This document shows, in pieces, positions 43,775 through 52,805 of a stretch of DNA of 64,000 nt. Both the position numbers and the translations under genes were made by a program. Below the pieces are notes generated by a model, which was not told the origin of the DNA, searched no databases, and worked only from the letters and a program-made list of their open reading frames with translations. This stretch comes from Rhodococcus sp. KBS0724 (GTDB taxonomy: Bacteria; Actinomycetota; Actinomycetes; Mycobacteriales; Mycobacteriaceae). Numbering within the stretch: position 1 is the first letter of the stretch; every line of letters begins with the position of its first letter. The DNA is taken from the NCBI RefSeq assembly GCF_005938745.2, contig NZ_VCBX02000001.1, positions 6,524,501 through 6,588,500 of the forward strand, given 5' to 3'.

Positions 43775-45502
43775 ATGGCCGAATTCGAAATATTCAACGC
43801 GGGTGGACAGCCCATCCATATCCGTAAAGATCTCCGGGTCCCGATGCGCGACGGGATCGAGTTGGCAGCAGACGCTTACGAGGGCGTCGACGGCAAACCG
43901 CGGCCGGCACTCGTGGCTCTGAGCCCCTACGGCAAGGAACTGCAGGCGCTTGCCCTGACCACGCCACCGCAGCGACGCCCCAGTCCGATGTGGGACGGCT
44001 GCATCGAAGCCGGCGACATCGCGCGCATCGTCAGCGAAGACTACGTTCACGTTATCGGCGACCTGCGCGGTTCCGGCGCATCCGAGGGCGAGCACATCGG
44101 CAACTACAACGCCGGCGGTGTCTCACTCGGGCAGGACGCCTACGACTTCATCGAATGGGTTGCGGCACAACCGTGGTGCGACGGCAACGTCGGAATGGTC
44201 GGCATCTCGTACTTCGGCTCCATGCAGGTACTGGCCGCCGCCGAGCGTCCACCGCATCTGAAGGCGATCTTCGTGAGCGGCGGCCACTACGACTTCTACG
44301 AGACCACCTACCACGGTGGCATCATGTGGTTCATGCCGCGCGCAGCCCGCGAGGGTCGCGGCGGTGACTCCGGCTGGGCGTTCACCGATGGAGTCAAATC
44401 CCGCATGCTCGAGACGTACAGCCCCGAAGAGGTCAAGAAGCGCGTCGCAGAACGCCTACAGGATCCCGACGTGGCCGCATGGCCGAATCTTGTTCACGTG
44501 CTGAACTATCCGAAAAACCACGAAGCCTGGTTCGACATCGTGACGAACGAGTTGGACGGCGACTGGTACGAGGAGCGCAACCCGATCACACTGGCCCCCA
44601 ACATCGATATCCCGGTCTACCTGCAGATCGACCAGGGCCGCGGCTGGACGATGGACGGCACGATCGAACTGTTCGACGCACTGAACGGCCCCAAGAAGCT
44701 GGACATCGGACCATACCCGCCGATGCAGTCGCGCCCCTTCATCGAAGAGCACGACAAGATGTTCCGCTGGTACGACTACTGGATCAAGGGCATCGACAAC
44801 GGTGTCATGGACGAACCGGCCGTGAGTGTCTTCGTGGAAGGCTCCCGCGAGGTGGCGACCGGAAGCCAGTGGCCACCGAAGGACATCGAGTACAAGTCGC
44901 TGTATCTGCGCCCGCGCCACAAACTCTCCGTCGAACCGGAGCCGATGGGCGCCGAGTACGCCGCCCCGGACGGCTTCTATCAGGCACCGCTGACCGTCAC
45001 CGACAAGGTCGAGATCCTGTCGTGGAGCACACCGGTTTTCGAGGAATCCACCGAGATGATCGGCACCGGCGCCGCGCACATCTTCGCAGAAATCGACGCC
45101 ACGGATTCGAATTTCATTCTGCGCCTGTGGGATTACGCGCCGAACGGCAAGCGTCAGCTGATCACCTCCGGCTACCTGAAGGCCTCGCACCGCGAGCTGG
45201 ACGAGCGAACCACCGAGGGCAACCCACACCATCCGCACACCCGTGCGGTGCCCGTGGAGCCGGGCACGATCGAGGAATACGTGCTGCGCCTCTACCCGTT
45301 CGCGAATACCTTCAAGCCGGGTCACAAGCTGACCGTGGAGTTGTCCAACGCCGAGCCGTTGGCGGACGAGCACAACGCACTACTCCCACCGGACGCGTTC
45401 CACCTGCCGGTCGGGCGCCCCGTGACCCACAAGATCTACCGGGATGCCGCGCACCGATCACGGCTCGTGCTTCCGTTCACGACAACTGCAACGCAGAGCT
45501 AG
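43775..45502 (+). CDS. CocE/NonD-type hydrolase
   Basis: The 575-aa protein has the X-Pro dipeptidyl-peptidase S15 fold: an alpha/beta hydrolase domain with nucleophile Ser in GISYFGSMQ (about residue 150) and a C-terminal jelly roll that begins near residue 350. Rhodococcal CocE, a cocaine esterase, is the reference for this family, but members hydrolyse many esters and amides. This is the last gene of the operon, and a strong hairpin follows it. With the lactonase-like, MBL and lipase-like enzymes it makes four hydrolase folds in one operon. Confidence 0.92.
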   Translation: MAEFEIFNAGGQPIHIRKDLRVPMRDGIELAADAYEGVDGKPRPALVALSPYGKELQALALTTPPQRRPSPMWDGCIEAGDIARIVSEDYVHVIGDLRGSGASEGEHIGNYNAGGVSLGQDAYDFIEWVAAQPWCDGNVGMVGISYFGSMQVLAAAERPPHLKAIFVSGGHYDFYETTYHGGIMWFMPRAAREGRGGDSGWAFTDGVKSRMLETYSPEEVKKRVAERLQDPDVAAWPNLVHVLNYPKNHEAWFDIVTNELDGDWYEERNPITLAPNIDIPVYLQIDQGRGWTMDGTIELFDALNGPKKLDIGPYPPMQSRPFIEEHDKMFRWYDYWIKGIDNGVMDEPAVSVFVEGSREVATGSQWPPKDIEYKSLYLRPRHKLSVEPEPMGAEYAAPDGFYQAPLTVTDKVEILSWSTPVFEESTEMIGTGAAHIFAEIDATDSNFILRLWDYAPNGKRQLITSGYLKASHRELDERTTEGNPHHPHTRAVPVEPGTIEEYVLRLYPFANTFKPGHKLTVELSNAEPLADEHNALLPPDAFHLPVGRPVTHKIYRDAAHRSRLVLPFTTTATQS

Positions 45503-45533
45503 CCCGTCACGGCGAGTGAGCACCCTGTTCATC

Positions 45534-45575
45534 AAGCTCGCACCCCTTCCAGTGCTCTGGAAGGGGTGCGAGCTT
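45534..45575. terminator. Bidirectional hairpin terminator after the hydrolase operon
   Basis: A perfect 19-bp stem (AAGCTCGCACCCCTTCCAG, 45534-45552, and its complement at 45557-45575) encloses a TGCT loop. TTTAC follows on the plus strand. It lies 31 bp past the cocE-like stop and also after the minus-strand frame ending at 45595, so it can stop transcription from both sides. Confidence 0.92.
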
Positions 45576-45594
45576 TACAGAAGGTGTGCTCACT

Positions 45595-45838
45595 TCACCA
45601 GGCTCTGATCTGGTCGACAGTGACGGTACGTGAGGTCTTCTTCTCCACCTCCATGACGCTGAGGGCCTGCGGCCCGCCCACCTCGTAGGTTGCGCTCCCC
45701 TGCCGCCACCGCCAGTGATGGAATGCGTATCACCCCACCTGCCTTGATCGGCTCGGCGTCGGTCAGTGCGTCGAACTCACGCTCGTTCGGTCCACCCGGA
45801 TTGAAGAGCACGGAGAATGGTCGACCAAGTGTGATCAA
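45595..45838 (-). pseudogene. Possible small frameshifted gene
   Basis: A frame opening with TTG (TTGA overlap with the kinase stop at 45835) encodes protein-like residues up to about 45690 (for example ALTDAEPIKAGGVIRIPSLA), then becomes Gly/Arg-rich. In another frame the downstream part reads like a normal C-terminus (VGGPQALSVMEVEKKTSRT, ending in DQIRAW and TGA at 45595). The join suggests one gene with a frameshift near 45690-45710. I do not recognise the family. It could also be a chance pattern. Confidence 0.35.
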
Positions 45839-46383
45839 GCCGACGATGTTCGCGTCAGTGGCAGCACTGGAAAACGCTCGTGCAGAGCAGCTTCCACATC
45901 GTCGGCGACACTCTCGGGGTCTCGGCCTTCGGTGCTCAGAACCAGGTCGACCCCGCTCAGCGCCGGCATCGAAGCGGCCAGGAGTTGCGACGCTTCCACC
46001 AGTTGCTCCAACCCTGCCCAGTTGGCCGGTTCACGCTCGATGATTCTGCTGCGCAACGTATCCGGATCGGCCTCGAGCCGTACCAGCAGGTGACCGTCAG
46101 CGCCGGTCGCGGCCACTAGAGCATTCCCGTAGTCGTCGTCCTCGACGGTCGCAGTCAAGAACAGGAGTTCGTACCCTGCCTCACGGTACGACGCGCACAG
46201 CATCTGGACGTGCGCGATGGCTCGTTCGGTGCCCAGCGGTGGGTAACACCGCTCCAGTTCGTCGACCTCGATCATCGCGTTTTTCACGCCCGCCTCGCCG
46301 AGCCGATCGTGAAGCGCGGTCGAGACGGAACTCTTACCCGCGCCGGGCGGGCCTGTCAGCAGTAGTACGAACACGTCCTCCAC
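45835..46383 (-). CDS. P-loop small-molecule kinase (AAA/zeta-toxin-like)
   Basis: The 182-aa protein starts with a Walker A loop, LTGPPGAGKSS (residues 9-19), and continues with a short kinase fold containing EVDELERCYP (probable substrate Asp/Glu) and a lid-like RIIEREPANW. It resembles gluconate kinase, chloramphenicol phosphotransferase and related P-loop kinases, but not closely enough to name a substrate. I use the GTG at 46383; in-frame codons further up would overlap the divergent gene at 46472. Confidence 0.7.
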   Translation of the reverse strand: MEDVFVLLLTGPPGAGKSSVSTALHDRLGEAGVKNAMIEVDELERCYPPLGTERAIAHVQMLCASYREAGYELLFLTATVEDDDYGNALVAATGADGHLLVRLEADPDTLRSRIIEREPANWAGLEQLVEASQLLAASMPALSGVDLVLSTEGRDPESVADDVEAALHERFPVLPLTRTSSA

Positions 46384-46471
46384 TATTCCAGAGCCTTGTG
46401 CACTCTCAGTGCGACGACAAGGCTGGAGAAGACAGTTCGACCTGTACAACAGTCCTGATCGGAGCACAGCG

Positions 46472-47209
46472 ATGAGTACCACGATCACCGAAATCGCGCC
46501 GGACATCTATCGCATGTCGACGTTTGTTCCGGAAGCCAACCTCGCGATGAACCAGTTTCTTGTCGACGGTGAGGAACCCTTGCTCTTCCACGCCGGGCAG
46601 CGAGCGTTGTTCACCCCGGTCTCCGACGCACTGTCCCAGTTGATCGACATCGGCCGGTTGAAGTGGATCACGTTCGGACATGTCGAGGCCGACGAATGCG
46701 GAGCGATGAATTCGTGGCTCGCCGCCGCACCGGACGCCCAGGTTGCGCATGGTGCCATGGGGTGCTTCGTTCAAGTGGGCGATCTTGCCGACCGGCCACC
46801 AATTCCCTTGCAAGACGGTGATGTTCTCGAAACAGGTGTCCGACGCGTTCGGCACATCGACACACCGCACGTTCCGCACGGCTGGGACGCGGGCCTGATG
46901 TTCGAGGAGACAACGTCGACCCTCTTCTGTGGTGACCTGTTCACCGCGTTCGGGAACCACCCCACCACCACCGAGCACGACATCATCGGCCCGGCATTGG
47001 AAACCGAAGACCTGGGACATGCCACCGCTCTGACGCCGGATCTCGAACCCACGATCCGCGCTCTGGCAGATCTCGAACCGCGGATCCTGGCGACCATGCA
47101 CACGTCCACGTTTTACGGAGACTGCGTCGACACGCTTCACGAACTGGCAAACGCGTACGCCGAACGGTTCGCCGCCGAAACCGAAAAGTGGAAGTCAGAC
47201 CAGATGTAA
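46472..47209 (+). CDS. Diiron-type metallo-beta-lactamase protein (ODP/flavodiiron-like)
   Basis: The 245-aa protein has the His70-x-Glu72-x-Asp74 motif (GHVEADECGAMNSW) instead of the usual HxHxDH, together with later His and Asp (PHVPHGWD, FCGDLFT, TMHTSTF). This HxExD pattern marks the oxygen-binding diiron proteins and the N-terminal half of flavodiiron NO/O2 reductases. No flavodoxin domain is attached. GGAGCACAGCG precedes the ATG. Its 3' end overlaps the 3' end of the next, opposite gene by 15 bp. A role in O2, NO or hydrosulfide sensing is possible. Confidence 0.8.
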   Translation: MSTTITEIAPDIYRMSTFVPEANLAMNQFLVDGEEPLLFHAGQRALFTPVSDALSQLIDIGRLKWITFGHVEADECGAMNSWLAAAPDAQVAHGAMGCFVQVGDLADRPPIPLQDGDVLETGVRRVRHIDTPHVPHGWDAGLMFEETTSTLFCGDLFTAFGNHPTTTEHDIIGPALETEDLGHATALTPDLEPTIRALADLEPRILATMHTSTFYGDCVDTLHELANAYAERFAAETEKWKSDQM

Positions 47210-47806
47210 TGCCTGCCAATCAACGGTCTCCAGCGAAGCCCAATTCGCGAAAGCCCGCGAATCATGCTCGCCAAGAACATCACCGCGATCGTGCATGAGT
47301 CGACATGCCACCGCGACCGGCTGAAAGCCGGCACGCTCTACCAGCGCAACGGCGGCCTCCCACACCGTTCGAGCCTCATGCAGTGCGGACGGGCGACACC
47401 TGACCGGCAGAATGTGTCCAGGGCGGTTTAGATCCAGAGGCACAGAATCGGGTGAGGCAAGAGTTCTCAGTGTGAGAGCACGATCGCGCCCCGATATCCC
47501 GGTAGTGACACCTACCGCATCGACCGCGACAGTGAACGGAATCCCGGAGCGTTCCGACGCGAGTACCGTCTGGTCGGGGATGCGAAGCTCGTCGAGGCGG
47601 TCTGAGTGCATCGCCGCGTGAACGAGGCCGGACGAGTGCCGAACAGCAAAATGTAATTGCTGCGTGGTGGCGTGTTGTGCCGGAAATACAAGCAGAGGAC
47701 CGTCACCGTCGAGCAGAATGTAGGCCTCTCCCTCCTGAAAGTACTTACAGGGATGCCTATTCGGCAAACTGTTGAACCCAGCATTCTTCCGTACAACTCG
47801 ATGCAT
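47195..47806 (-). CDS. RibB (DHBP synthase)-like protein with altered active site
   Basis: The 203-aa protein keeps the RibB scaffold: SSGLVHAAMHSDRLDEL, GIPFTVAVDAVGVTTGIS, GRDRALT and RPGHILPVRCRP. However, the acidic loop (normally DDEDRENEGD) is replaced by a short DGDGP, the GHTE motif is RTVWE, and the Glu of CEI is Arg in VACRLM. It therefore probably does not make dihydroxybutanone phosphate. CCGGAGGTACTACG precedes the ATG. It is the last gene of a minus-strand operon with a flavin reductase, so a flavin- or aromatic-related role is possible. Confidence 0.75.
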   Translation of the reverse strand: MHRVVRKNAGFNSLPNRHPCKYFQEGEAYILLDGDGPLLVFPAQHATTQQLHFAVRHSSGLVHAAMHSDRLDELRIPDQTVLASERSGIPFTVAVDAVGVTTGISGRDRALTLRTLASPDSVPLDLNRPGHILPVRCRPSALHEARTVWEAAVALVERAGFQPVAVACRLMHDRGDVLGEHDSRAFANWASLETVDWQALHLV

Positions 47807-47839
47807 CGTAGTACCTCCGGTGGGGTAGCGTCTGCTGAG

Positions 47840-49402
47840 TCAGCTCGGCTGTCTAAGGCTGCGGCGCAAAATTTTGCCCGACGCTGACTTGGGAATGGTG
47901 TCGACGAACGTAACCCGCCGCACTTTCTTGTACGGTGCAACTCGTTCCTCGACGTGTGCGACGACCGCTGATTCAGACAGTCCTGATCCGACAGCACGTA
48001 CGACGAACGCGTGGGGTGCTTCGTCGCCGTTCCCCAATGGCTGACCTACGACGGCAGCATCGACGATCATTTCGTGTGTGAGAAGAATGCCCTCCAATTC
48101 GGCTGGGGCAACCTGGTAGCCCTTGTACTTGATGAGCTCTTTCAACCGATCGACGATTGTAATCGCGCCGGCGCTGTCGACGACGGCAATGTCACCCGTG
48201 TGGAGGTAGCCATTGGAGTCCAGGGTATCGGCCGTGGCAGCCGAGTTGTTGAGATAGCCGAGCATGATATTTGGACCTTTGCACCATAATTCACCGGGGA
48301 GACTGACACCCGAAGAGGGGATGTCGTACTCCACTCCGTTTGCAGGATCGACCAATTTGCAGGTCATGTTGGCCACGGTCAGTCCGACGGACTCGGCGGG
48401 TATCGCTGCGACAGACAGCGGGGCGATGTGACTGACTGGGCTCATCTCCGTCATCCCGTATGCCTGTCTGACAGCGCAGCCAAGGCGGTCCTCGACCGTC
48501 TTCGCCAACACCGCATCGAGTGGTGCGGCGCCGGACAGAACTACCTGCACAGACGAAATGTCGAAGTCGCTGACAGAAGGCGCTTTTGCGAGCGCAACCA
48601 TTACTGGGGGTGCGACGGGTAGGTGAGTCGCCCGCTCGGTCTGTATGACAGCAAGCAATGACTCGAGGCTGAACGATCGCATCGTGACGATGGTGGCTCG
48701 TCGCCGCAGTGACAGGTTGAGGACGACCGACATCCCGTAGATATGTGAGAACGGTAGGAGCCCCACGACGACGGAGTCGGTGGTCACGTCGAGTGAGTCG
48801 TCGAGTTGACACAGGTTGGCCACGAGGTTGCGATGGCTCAGCATCACGCCCTTCGGTACACCGGTAGTCCCTGAAGAGTAAGGAACAACAGCTAGGTGCG
48901 ATCCAGGATCGGAAACCAGGCGGACGGGCGCGTGGATACTTTCGTCGGGGTACAACGAGACGCCGCTCAACTCTCGAACCGAGTTATTCGCGAGACCGGA
49001 TATTTCGGCACCAGACCGGGCAACAGTTGCCGTCGATGCATCGCAATAAACCAGTGCCGCAGCAGATCCGGTGATCTGTTTGGCAATCTCGTCCACCGTG
49101 GCGAGTGTGTTCAGCGGCGTGACGACAATGCCTGCCCTCAGGCAGCCGAGGTAGGCGACAACCCATCGCGCCGAATTCGGACCGATGAGCGCGACGACCT
49201 CGCCTGGGCAGAGTTCGCCGGCGACAGCATCGGCGAAGGCATCGACAGCTTGCGTCAGCTGCCCGTAGGTGAGTACGTCCCCGCTGTCGTAGTCGACCAC
49301 AGCGCGTCGACCCTCATCCTGGGGGGACAGGTCATCGAGGACGTAACTTGCTAGTCCGACGTCAGGGATCGTGACGGACGTGAACGGGCTGTTGAATGGC
49401 AT
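47840..49402 (-). CDS. AMP-forming acyl/aryl-CoA ligase (4CL-like)
   Basis: The 520-aa protein has the full set of ANL motifs: YSSGTTGVPKGVMLSH (A3), GMTEMSP (A5), YLHTGDIA (A7), DRLKELIKYKGYQVAPAELE (A8) and the catalytic Lys in PKSASGKILRR. The pattern is closest to 4-coumarate-CoA ligases, which activate aryl acids to CoA thioesters. The ATG at 49402 follows GCAAGGAGC. It lies between the flavin reductase and the RibB-like gene in the operon. Confidence 0.93.
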   Translation of the reverse strand: MPFNSPFTSVTIPDVGLASYVLDDLSPQDEGRRAVVDYDSGDVLTYGQLTQAVDAFADAVAGELCPGEVVALIGPNSARWVVAYLGCLRAGIVVTPLNTLATVDEIAKQITGSAAALVYCDASTATVARSGAEISGLANNSVRELSGVSLYPDESIHAPVRLVSDPGSHLAVVPYSSGTTGVPKGVMLSHRNLVANLCQLDDSLDVTTDSVVVGLLPFSHIYGMSVVLNLSLRRRATIVTMRSFSLESLLAVIQTERATHLPVAPPVMVALAKAPSVSDFDISSVQVVLSGAAPLDAVLAKTVEDRLGCAVRQAYGMTEMSPVSHIAPLSVAAIPAESVGLTVANMTCKLVDPANGVEYDIPSSGVSLPGELWCKGPNIMLGYLNNSAATADTLDSNGYLHTGDIAVVDSAGAITIVDRLKELIKYKGYQVAPAELEGILLTHEMIVDAAVVGQPLGNGDEAPHAFVVRAVGSGLSESAVVAHVEERVAPYKKVRRVTFVDTIPKSASGKILRRSLRQPS

Positions 49403-49411
49403 GGGGGCTCC

Positions 49412-49439
49412 TTGCTGAACTCGACTTGCTGAACTCGAC
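49412..49439. repeat. 14-bp tandem duplication before the CoA ligase gene
   Basis: TTGCTGAACTCGAC occurs twice in direct succession (49412-49425 and 49426-49439), between the flavin reductase stop and the ligase ribosome binding site. It looks like a recent slippage duplication. Confidence 0.85.
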
Positions 49440-49461
49440 GCAGGCACAATCGGATCAGTTT

Positions 49462-49968
49462 TCAGATGTCCGCGGGAAAAGGTAGGTGTGTTCCGAACTG
49501 TCGTCGGTAGTAGGTCAGGGGAGCGGCTGTATTGAGCTGTGCATCGACCACGTGACCGGAGATGATCACGTGGTCGCCGCCGTCGGTCAGCGTCGAGACG
49601 TCACAGGCTATCCACGCTGCAGCATCGATGATCCGGGGCGTTCCGGAAGACAGCCTCCACTGCACACCCTGGAACTTATCGACCGCCTTCCGTGCGAAAG
49701 TCGCTGACAAATCCTTATTTTCGCTGCCAAGCACATTGACTCCGAACTTGCCGGAGCTCATCACCACGCGGAGCGTTTCAGATTCGCGACTCAGGGCGAC
49801 TAGAACCATCGGCGGATTCATCGACAGTGACGTGAAAGCACTGACGGTCGAACCGAATGGTTTTCCGTCTGTGCATGAGGTCACGACGGCCACGGGTGTA
49901 CATACATCGCCCATGACGTCACGGAGAGCTGCGGCGAGATCGGTGTCCCGGCCGATTGTCGTACTCAA
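49462..49968 (-). CDS. Flavin reductase (FMN/FAD reductase component)
   Basis: The 168-aa protein belongs to the flavin reductase domain family: TPVAVVTSCTDGKPFGSTVSAF near the N-terminus, then SLSMNPPMVLVALS and GKFGVNVL. Such proteins reduce free flavin with NAD(P)H for a partner monooxygenase; the luciferase-type monooxygenase at 53806 is the obvious candidate. It starts with TTG in a TTGA overlap with the upstream stop. Confidence 0.92.
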   Translation of the reverse strand: MSTTIGRDTDLAAALRDVMGDVCTPVAVVTSCTDGKPFGSTVSAFTSLSMNPPMVLVALSRESETLRVVMSSGKFGVNVLGSENKDLSATFARKAVDKFQGVQWRLSSGTPRIIDAAAWIACDVSTLTDGGDHVIISGHVVDAQLNTAAPLTYYRRQFGTHLPFPADI

Positions 49969-50825
49969 CTCGGATCCTCGGCGTCATCGAAAACCTGGTT
50001 GCTCAGCTCTACGAACCCTGGAATTCGGATGGTCAGTATGTCGCCAGGGGACAGGTAGCGCGGTGGATTCTGACGGTGTCCGATTCCGGCGGGTGTGCCG
50101 GTCGCGATCACGTCACCGGGTGAAAGTTCGGTGAAAGTGCTGATGTACGCCACGATGGAACCGATGTCGAAGACGAGGTCGGCGAGCTTCCCGCGCTGGA
50201 CCCGCTCCCCGTTCAGTTCGGTCACGATTTCCAGTGCGGCGGGATCCGGGACTTCGTCGCGTGTGATGATCCAGGGGCCCCAGGAGCCGGACCTGTCGAA
50301 GTTCTTTCCCGCTGTAGCCTGCTTGCTGTGAAGCTGCCACTCACGAATGCTGTTCTCGCCCATGACGGTATATCCGGCGATGTGTTCCAGGGCTCCTTCT
50401 GCGTCGATGTTCCGCCCGCCGGTCCCGATCACAACAGCGATCTCGCCTTCCCAGTCGAGAGTGTCGGAGACTCGCGGCCGGATGAGTGGCTGCTCGTGGC
50501 CGACGAATGTCGACGGGAATCGTGTGAACAACGTCGGGTGTTCACTGACATCTGCAAGAACTTCGGCCGCGTGAGTGCTGTAGTTGAGCCCGACGCACAG
50601 GATCTTGTTCGGTTTCGAGACCGGTGGTAGCCAGTCCGCCTGCTGCGGGTCGACAATGGGATAGCTCGGCAGATCGATGCGCACGATGTCGCTCAGTTCG
50701 ACGGAGCCGATTAGTCCCGAAAGACCCTCTGCTCCTGCGAACTGCGAAATGTCGTGGATGATTGTGCCGTCGACGCTGGCGACCGTCAGTTGCCGCCCGT
50801 CGAGTGTCATGGTGCCGAGCCTCAT
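49965..50825 (-). CDS. FAH-family hydrolase
   Basis: The 286-aa protein has the FAH fold with CVGLNYSTHAAEV, the metal-site segment DWEGEIAVVIGTGGRN and GDVIATGTPAGIGHRQNP. It resembles 5-carboxymethyl-2-oxo-hex-3-ene-dioate decarboxylase and acylpyruvate hydrolases and is clearly distinct from the fumarylpyruvate hydrolase at 29848. Junctions with both neighbours overlap by 4 bp. It probably cleaves or decarboxylates the ring-opened product of the pathway. Confidence 0.92.
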   Translation of the reverse strand: MRLGTMTLDGRQLTVASVDGTIIHDISQFAGAEGLSGLIGSVELSDIVRIDLPSYPIVDPQQADWLPPVSKPNKILCVGLNYSTHAAEVLADVSEHPTLFTRFPSTFVGHEQPLIRPRVSDTLDWEGEIAVVIGTGGRNIDAEGALEHIAGYTVMGENSIREWQLHSKQATAGKNFDRSGSWGPWIITRDEVPDPAALEIVTELNGERVQRGKLADLVFDIGSIVAYISTFTELSPGDVIATGTPAGIGHRQNPPRYLSPGDILTIRIPGFVELSNQVFDDAEDPS

Positions 50826-51754
50826 GAAATTTCCCTTTCACGTTCCATCAGGTCCGACGCCTGAGCGAGCAACTGTTCGACTTTGGCGATGCCTGGTTTT
50901 GTTGTCGGAATGAGAGGTGGGCGGACATGGGCCGAGTCGATTCGGCCTTCGCGTTCGAGCACCCACTTGGCAGTAGTGGGGTTGGTCTCCACGAACAGCA
51001 GATCGACCAGTGGATGCAGGGCGTAATGGATCCGGCGTGCGTCGTCCTGCTTGCCTGCCATCCAGTACTCGTACATCTCGGCGGCTGCTCGCGGAGCGAT
51101 GTTCGAGGTGGCGCTGATGTAACCGACCCCACCGAGCGCCAGCAAGGGCAGGCACAGCAATTCGATTCCCGACCACACGAGTATTCCGTCATCGGCGGCT
51201 TCGATAACCCGCGAGAAGTGCTCGAAGTCCTTGGTGGTCTCTTTGATCCCGACGATGTTGTCGATATTGCGATGAAGGCGCGCAACGGTTTCCGGTGCGA
51301 GTTCTACGGCTGTCCGAGAGGGAACGTTGTACATGATGATCGGCAGGTTCGGATTATCGCCGGCGACCCGTTCGTACCACTCGTAGAGTGCTTGCTGGGT
51401 GGGACGTGTGTAGTACGGGGTGATGACGAGAGCCGCGTCGGCTCCGGCGCGTTCGGCGGCAGCAGTGAGGGTCAATGTCTCGTCGAGTTTGGCAGATCCG
51501 GTTCCGGCGATGAACGGCACTCGGCCGCCGATGGCTTCGGCGACGATCTCGATAGCCTGGATCCGTTCGTCGATCGTTTGAGAGCTCGGCTCGCCGGTCG
51601 ATCCTCCGATCGAGATGCCATGGGTGCCTGCGCGTATCTGCCACTCGACCAGGCGGCGCAGGCTCTCGGGGTCGAGTGCACCGTCATCGGTGAACGGTGT
51701 GATCAGCGGCGCGATGGAACCGGTGATTCGGGAGGGGTCGATACGGAAGCTCAT
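50822..51754 (-). CDS. DapA-family (class I) aldolase or dehydratase
   Basis: The 310-aa TIM-barrel protein has the Schiff-base Lys in VGIKETTKD, the Tyr of VITPYYTRP and the GSTGEPSS motif. The family includes dihydrodipicolinate synthase, N-acetylneuraminate lyase and hydratase-aldolases for aromatic side-chain pyruvates. The operon context, with a ring-cleavage-type FAH enzyme, favours a catabolic pyruvate-dependent aldolase. It is coupled to its neighbours by ATGA overlaps at both ends. Confidence 0.9.
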   Translation of the reverse strand: MSFRIDPSRITGSIAPLITPFTDDGALDPESLRRLVEWQIRAGTHGISIGGSTGEPSSQTIDERIQAIEIVAEAIGGRVPFIAGTGSAKLDETLTLTAAAERAGADAALVITPYYTRPTQQALYEWYERVAGDNPNLPIIMYNVPSRTAVELAPETVARLHRNIDNIVGIKETTKDFEHFSRVIEAADDGILVWSGIELLCLPLLALGGVGYISATSNIAPRAAAEMYEYWMAGKQDDARRIHYALHPLVDLLFVETNPTTAKWVLEREGRIDSAHVRPPLIPTTKPGIAKVEQLLAQASDLMEREREIS

Positions 51755-52737
51755 CGGGCGTCCTTCGAGTCGAGTGAGTCTTGGAATCGGTGCCAGACGA
51801 GCGCGGCCAATGCCAGGTCGGTGAGGCCTGAACCGAGGCCCTTGTACACAGTGAGCCGCGCATCGGCTGGGGGTTTCATCGAGCGGTCGATTGCTTCGCC
51901 GAGTGTCATGACCGAATCGAGGTTATCGCCGAAATGTTCTCGTAGCTCTCGTGATCCGCGACGAGCATTCTCCACATCGTCGACGGTCGTGAAGTCGCTC
52001 AGTGGCAGCACTGATGGGAGCAACTCCGCAGTGGTCGGCAGGATCGCCCCGACCGCGTTGAGGTGTGCCCCGTGAGCCAGCCATGCGCCGTCGAGGAACG
52101 GCTCCTGCGCCCGGGTGACGGTAGTGACGATAGATGCATCGTGCACTGCCGCACGCGCGGTGTCGGCGACTTCCACACGAACTCCGACCTTGTCGCGCAA
52201 CACATTTGCGAAACGCTCTCGACTTTCCTCGGATGGGCTCCACACGCGAACGAGTTCGAGTGGGCGAACGGTATGAACAGCAGCAACTTGGTGTATCGCC
52301 TGACGACCTGTGCCCAGCAATCCCAGCTGAGCGGCGTCAGATGCGGCCATGATGTCGGTGGCCACCGCAGCTGTGCCGGCGGTGCGCAACATCCCTAGCG
52401 CGTCGGCATTCATGACGGCGAGAGCCCGTCCATCGGCCGCGTCGAACAACGATAGGAGCGCAGATGCCCCGTTGGGCGTATTCACCCAGCTCTTGAACGC
52501 GACGACCTGCTGGTCGGTATCGACGGCGCCGAGCGAATGCGCCGTGCTCTGCCCATCAAATCGGGCCATTGTCTTGGGGATGGAGCGAGCGGTTCCGCGG
52601 TAGGCAGAGACCAGAACGTCGCGGAGCGCGCTGATTGCCGAGCGCTGATCGACGATCGCGACGACTTGTTCGTTGCTGAAGACGGAGGCCGTGCCGACCG
52701 AACGTTGATGTGCGGTGGTGTCTGTAGGTGAAGACAT
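51751..52737 (-). CDS. Ornithine cyclodeaminase/mu-crystallin-family protein
   Basis: The 328-aa protein has the NAD-binding loop LGLLGTGRQAIHQV and the family signatures VVAFKSWVNTPNG and LNAVGAILPTTAEL. The family covers ornithine cyclodeaminase, alanine dehydrogenase and ketimine reductases, all acting on C-N bonds next to a carboxylate. As first gene of the operon it hints that the substrate contains nitrogen. The ATG at 52737 follows GAGAGGTGCCA. Confidence 0.9.
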   Translation of the reverse strand: MSSPTDTTAHQRSVGTASVFSNEQVVAIVDQRSAISALRDVLVSAYRGTARSIPKTMARFDGQSTAHSLGAVDTDQQVVAFKSWVNTPNGASALLSLFDAADGRALAVMNADALGMLRTAGTAAVATDIMAASDAAQLGLLGTGRQAIHQVAAVHTVRPLELVRVWSPSEESRERFANVLRDKVGVRVEVADTARAAVHDASIVTTVTRAQEPFLDGAWLAHGAHLNAVGAILPTTAELLPSVLPLSDFTTVDDVENARRGSRELREHFGDNLDSVMTLGEAIDRSMKPPADARLTVYKGLGSGLTDLALAALVWHRFQDSLDSKDAR

Positions 52738-52805
52738 TGGCACCTCTCGTGAATAGATAGCGCCGCCAGGTTCGACAGCTCGCATTGTTGTGATGCCTAC
52801 TACAT

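Noticed and set aside
47195..47806. Calling the RibB-like gene a riboflavin biosynthesis gene
   Set aside because: The residues needed for catalysis are replaced and no other rib gene or FMN riboswitch is nearby.
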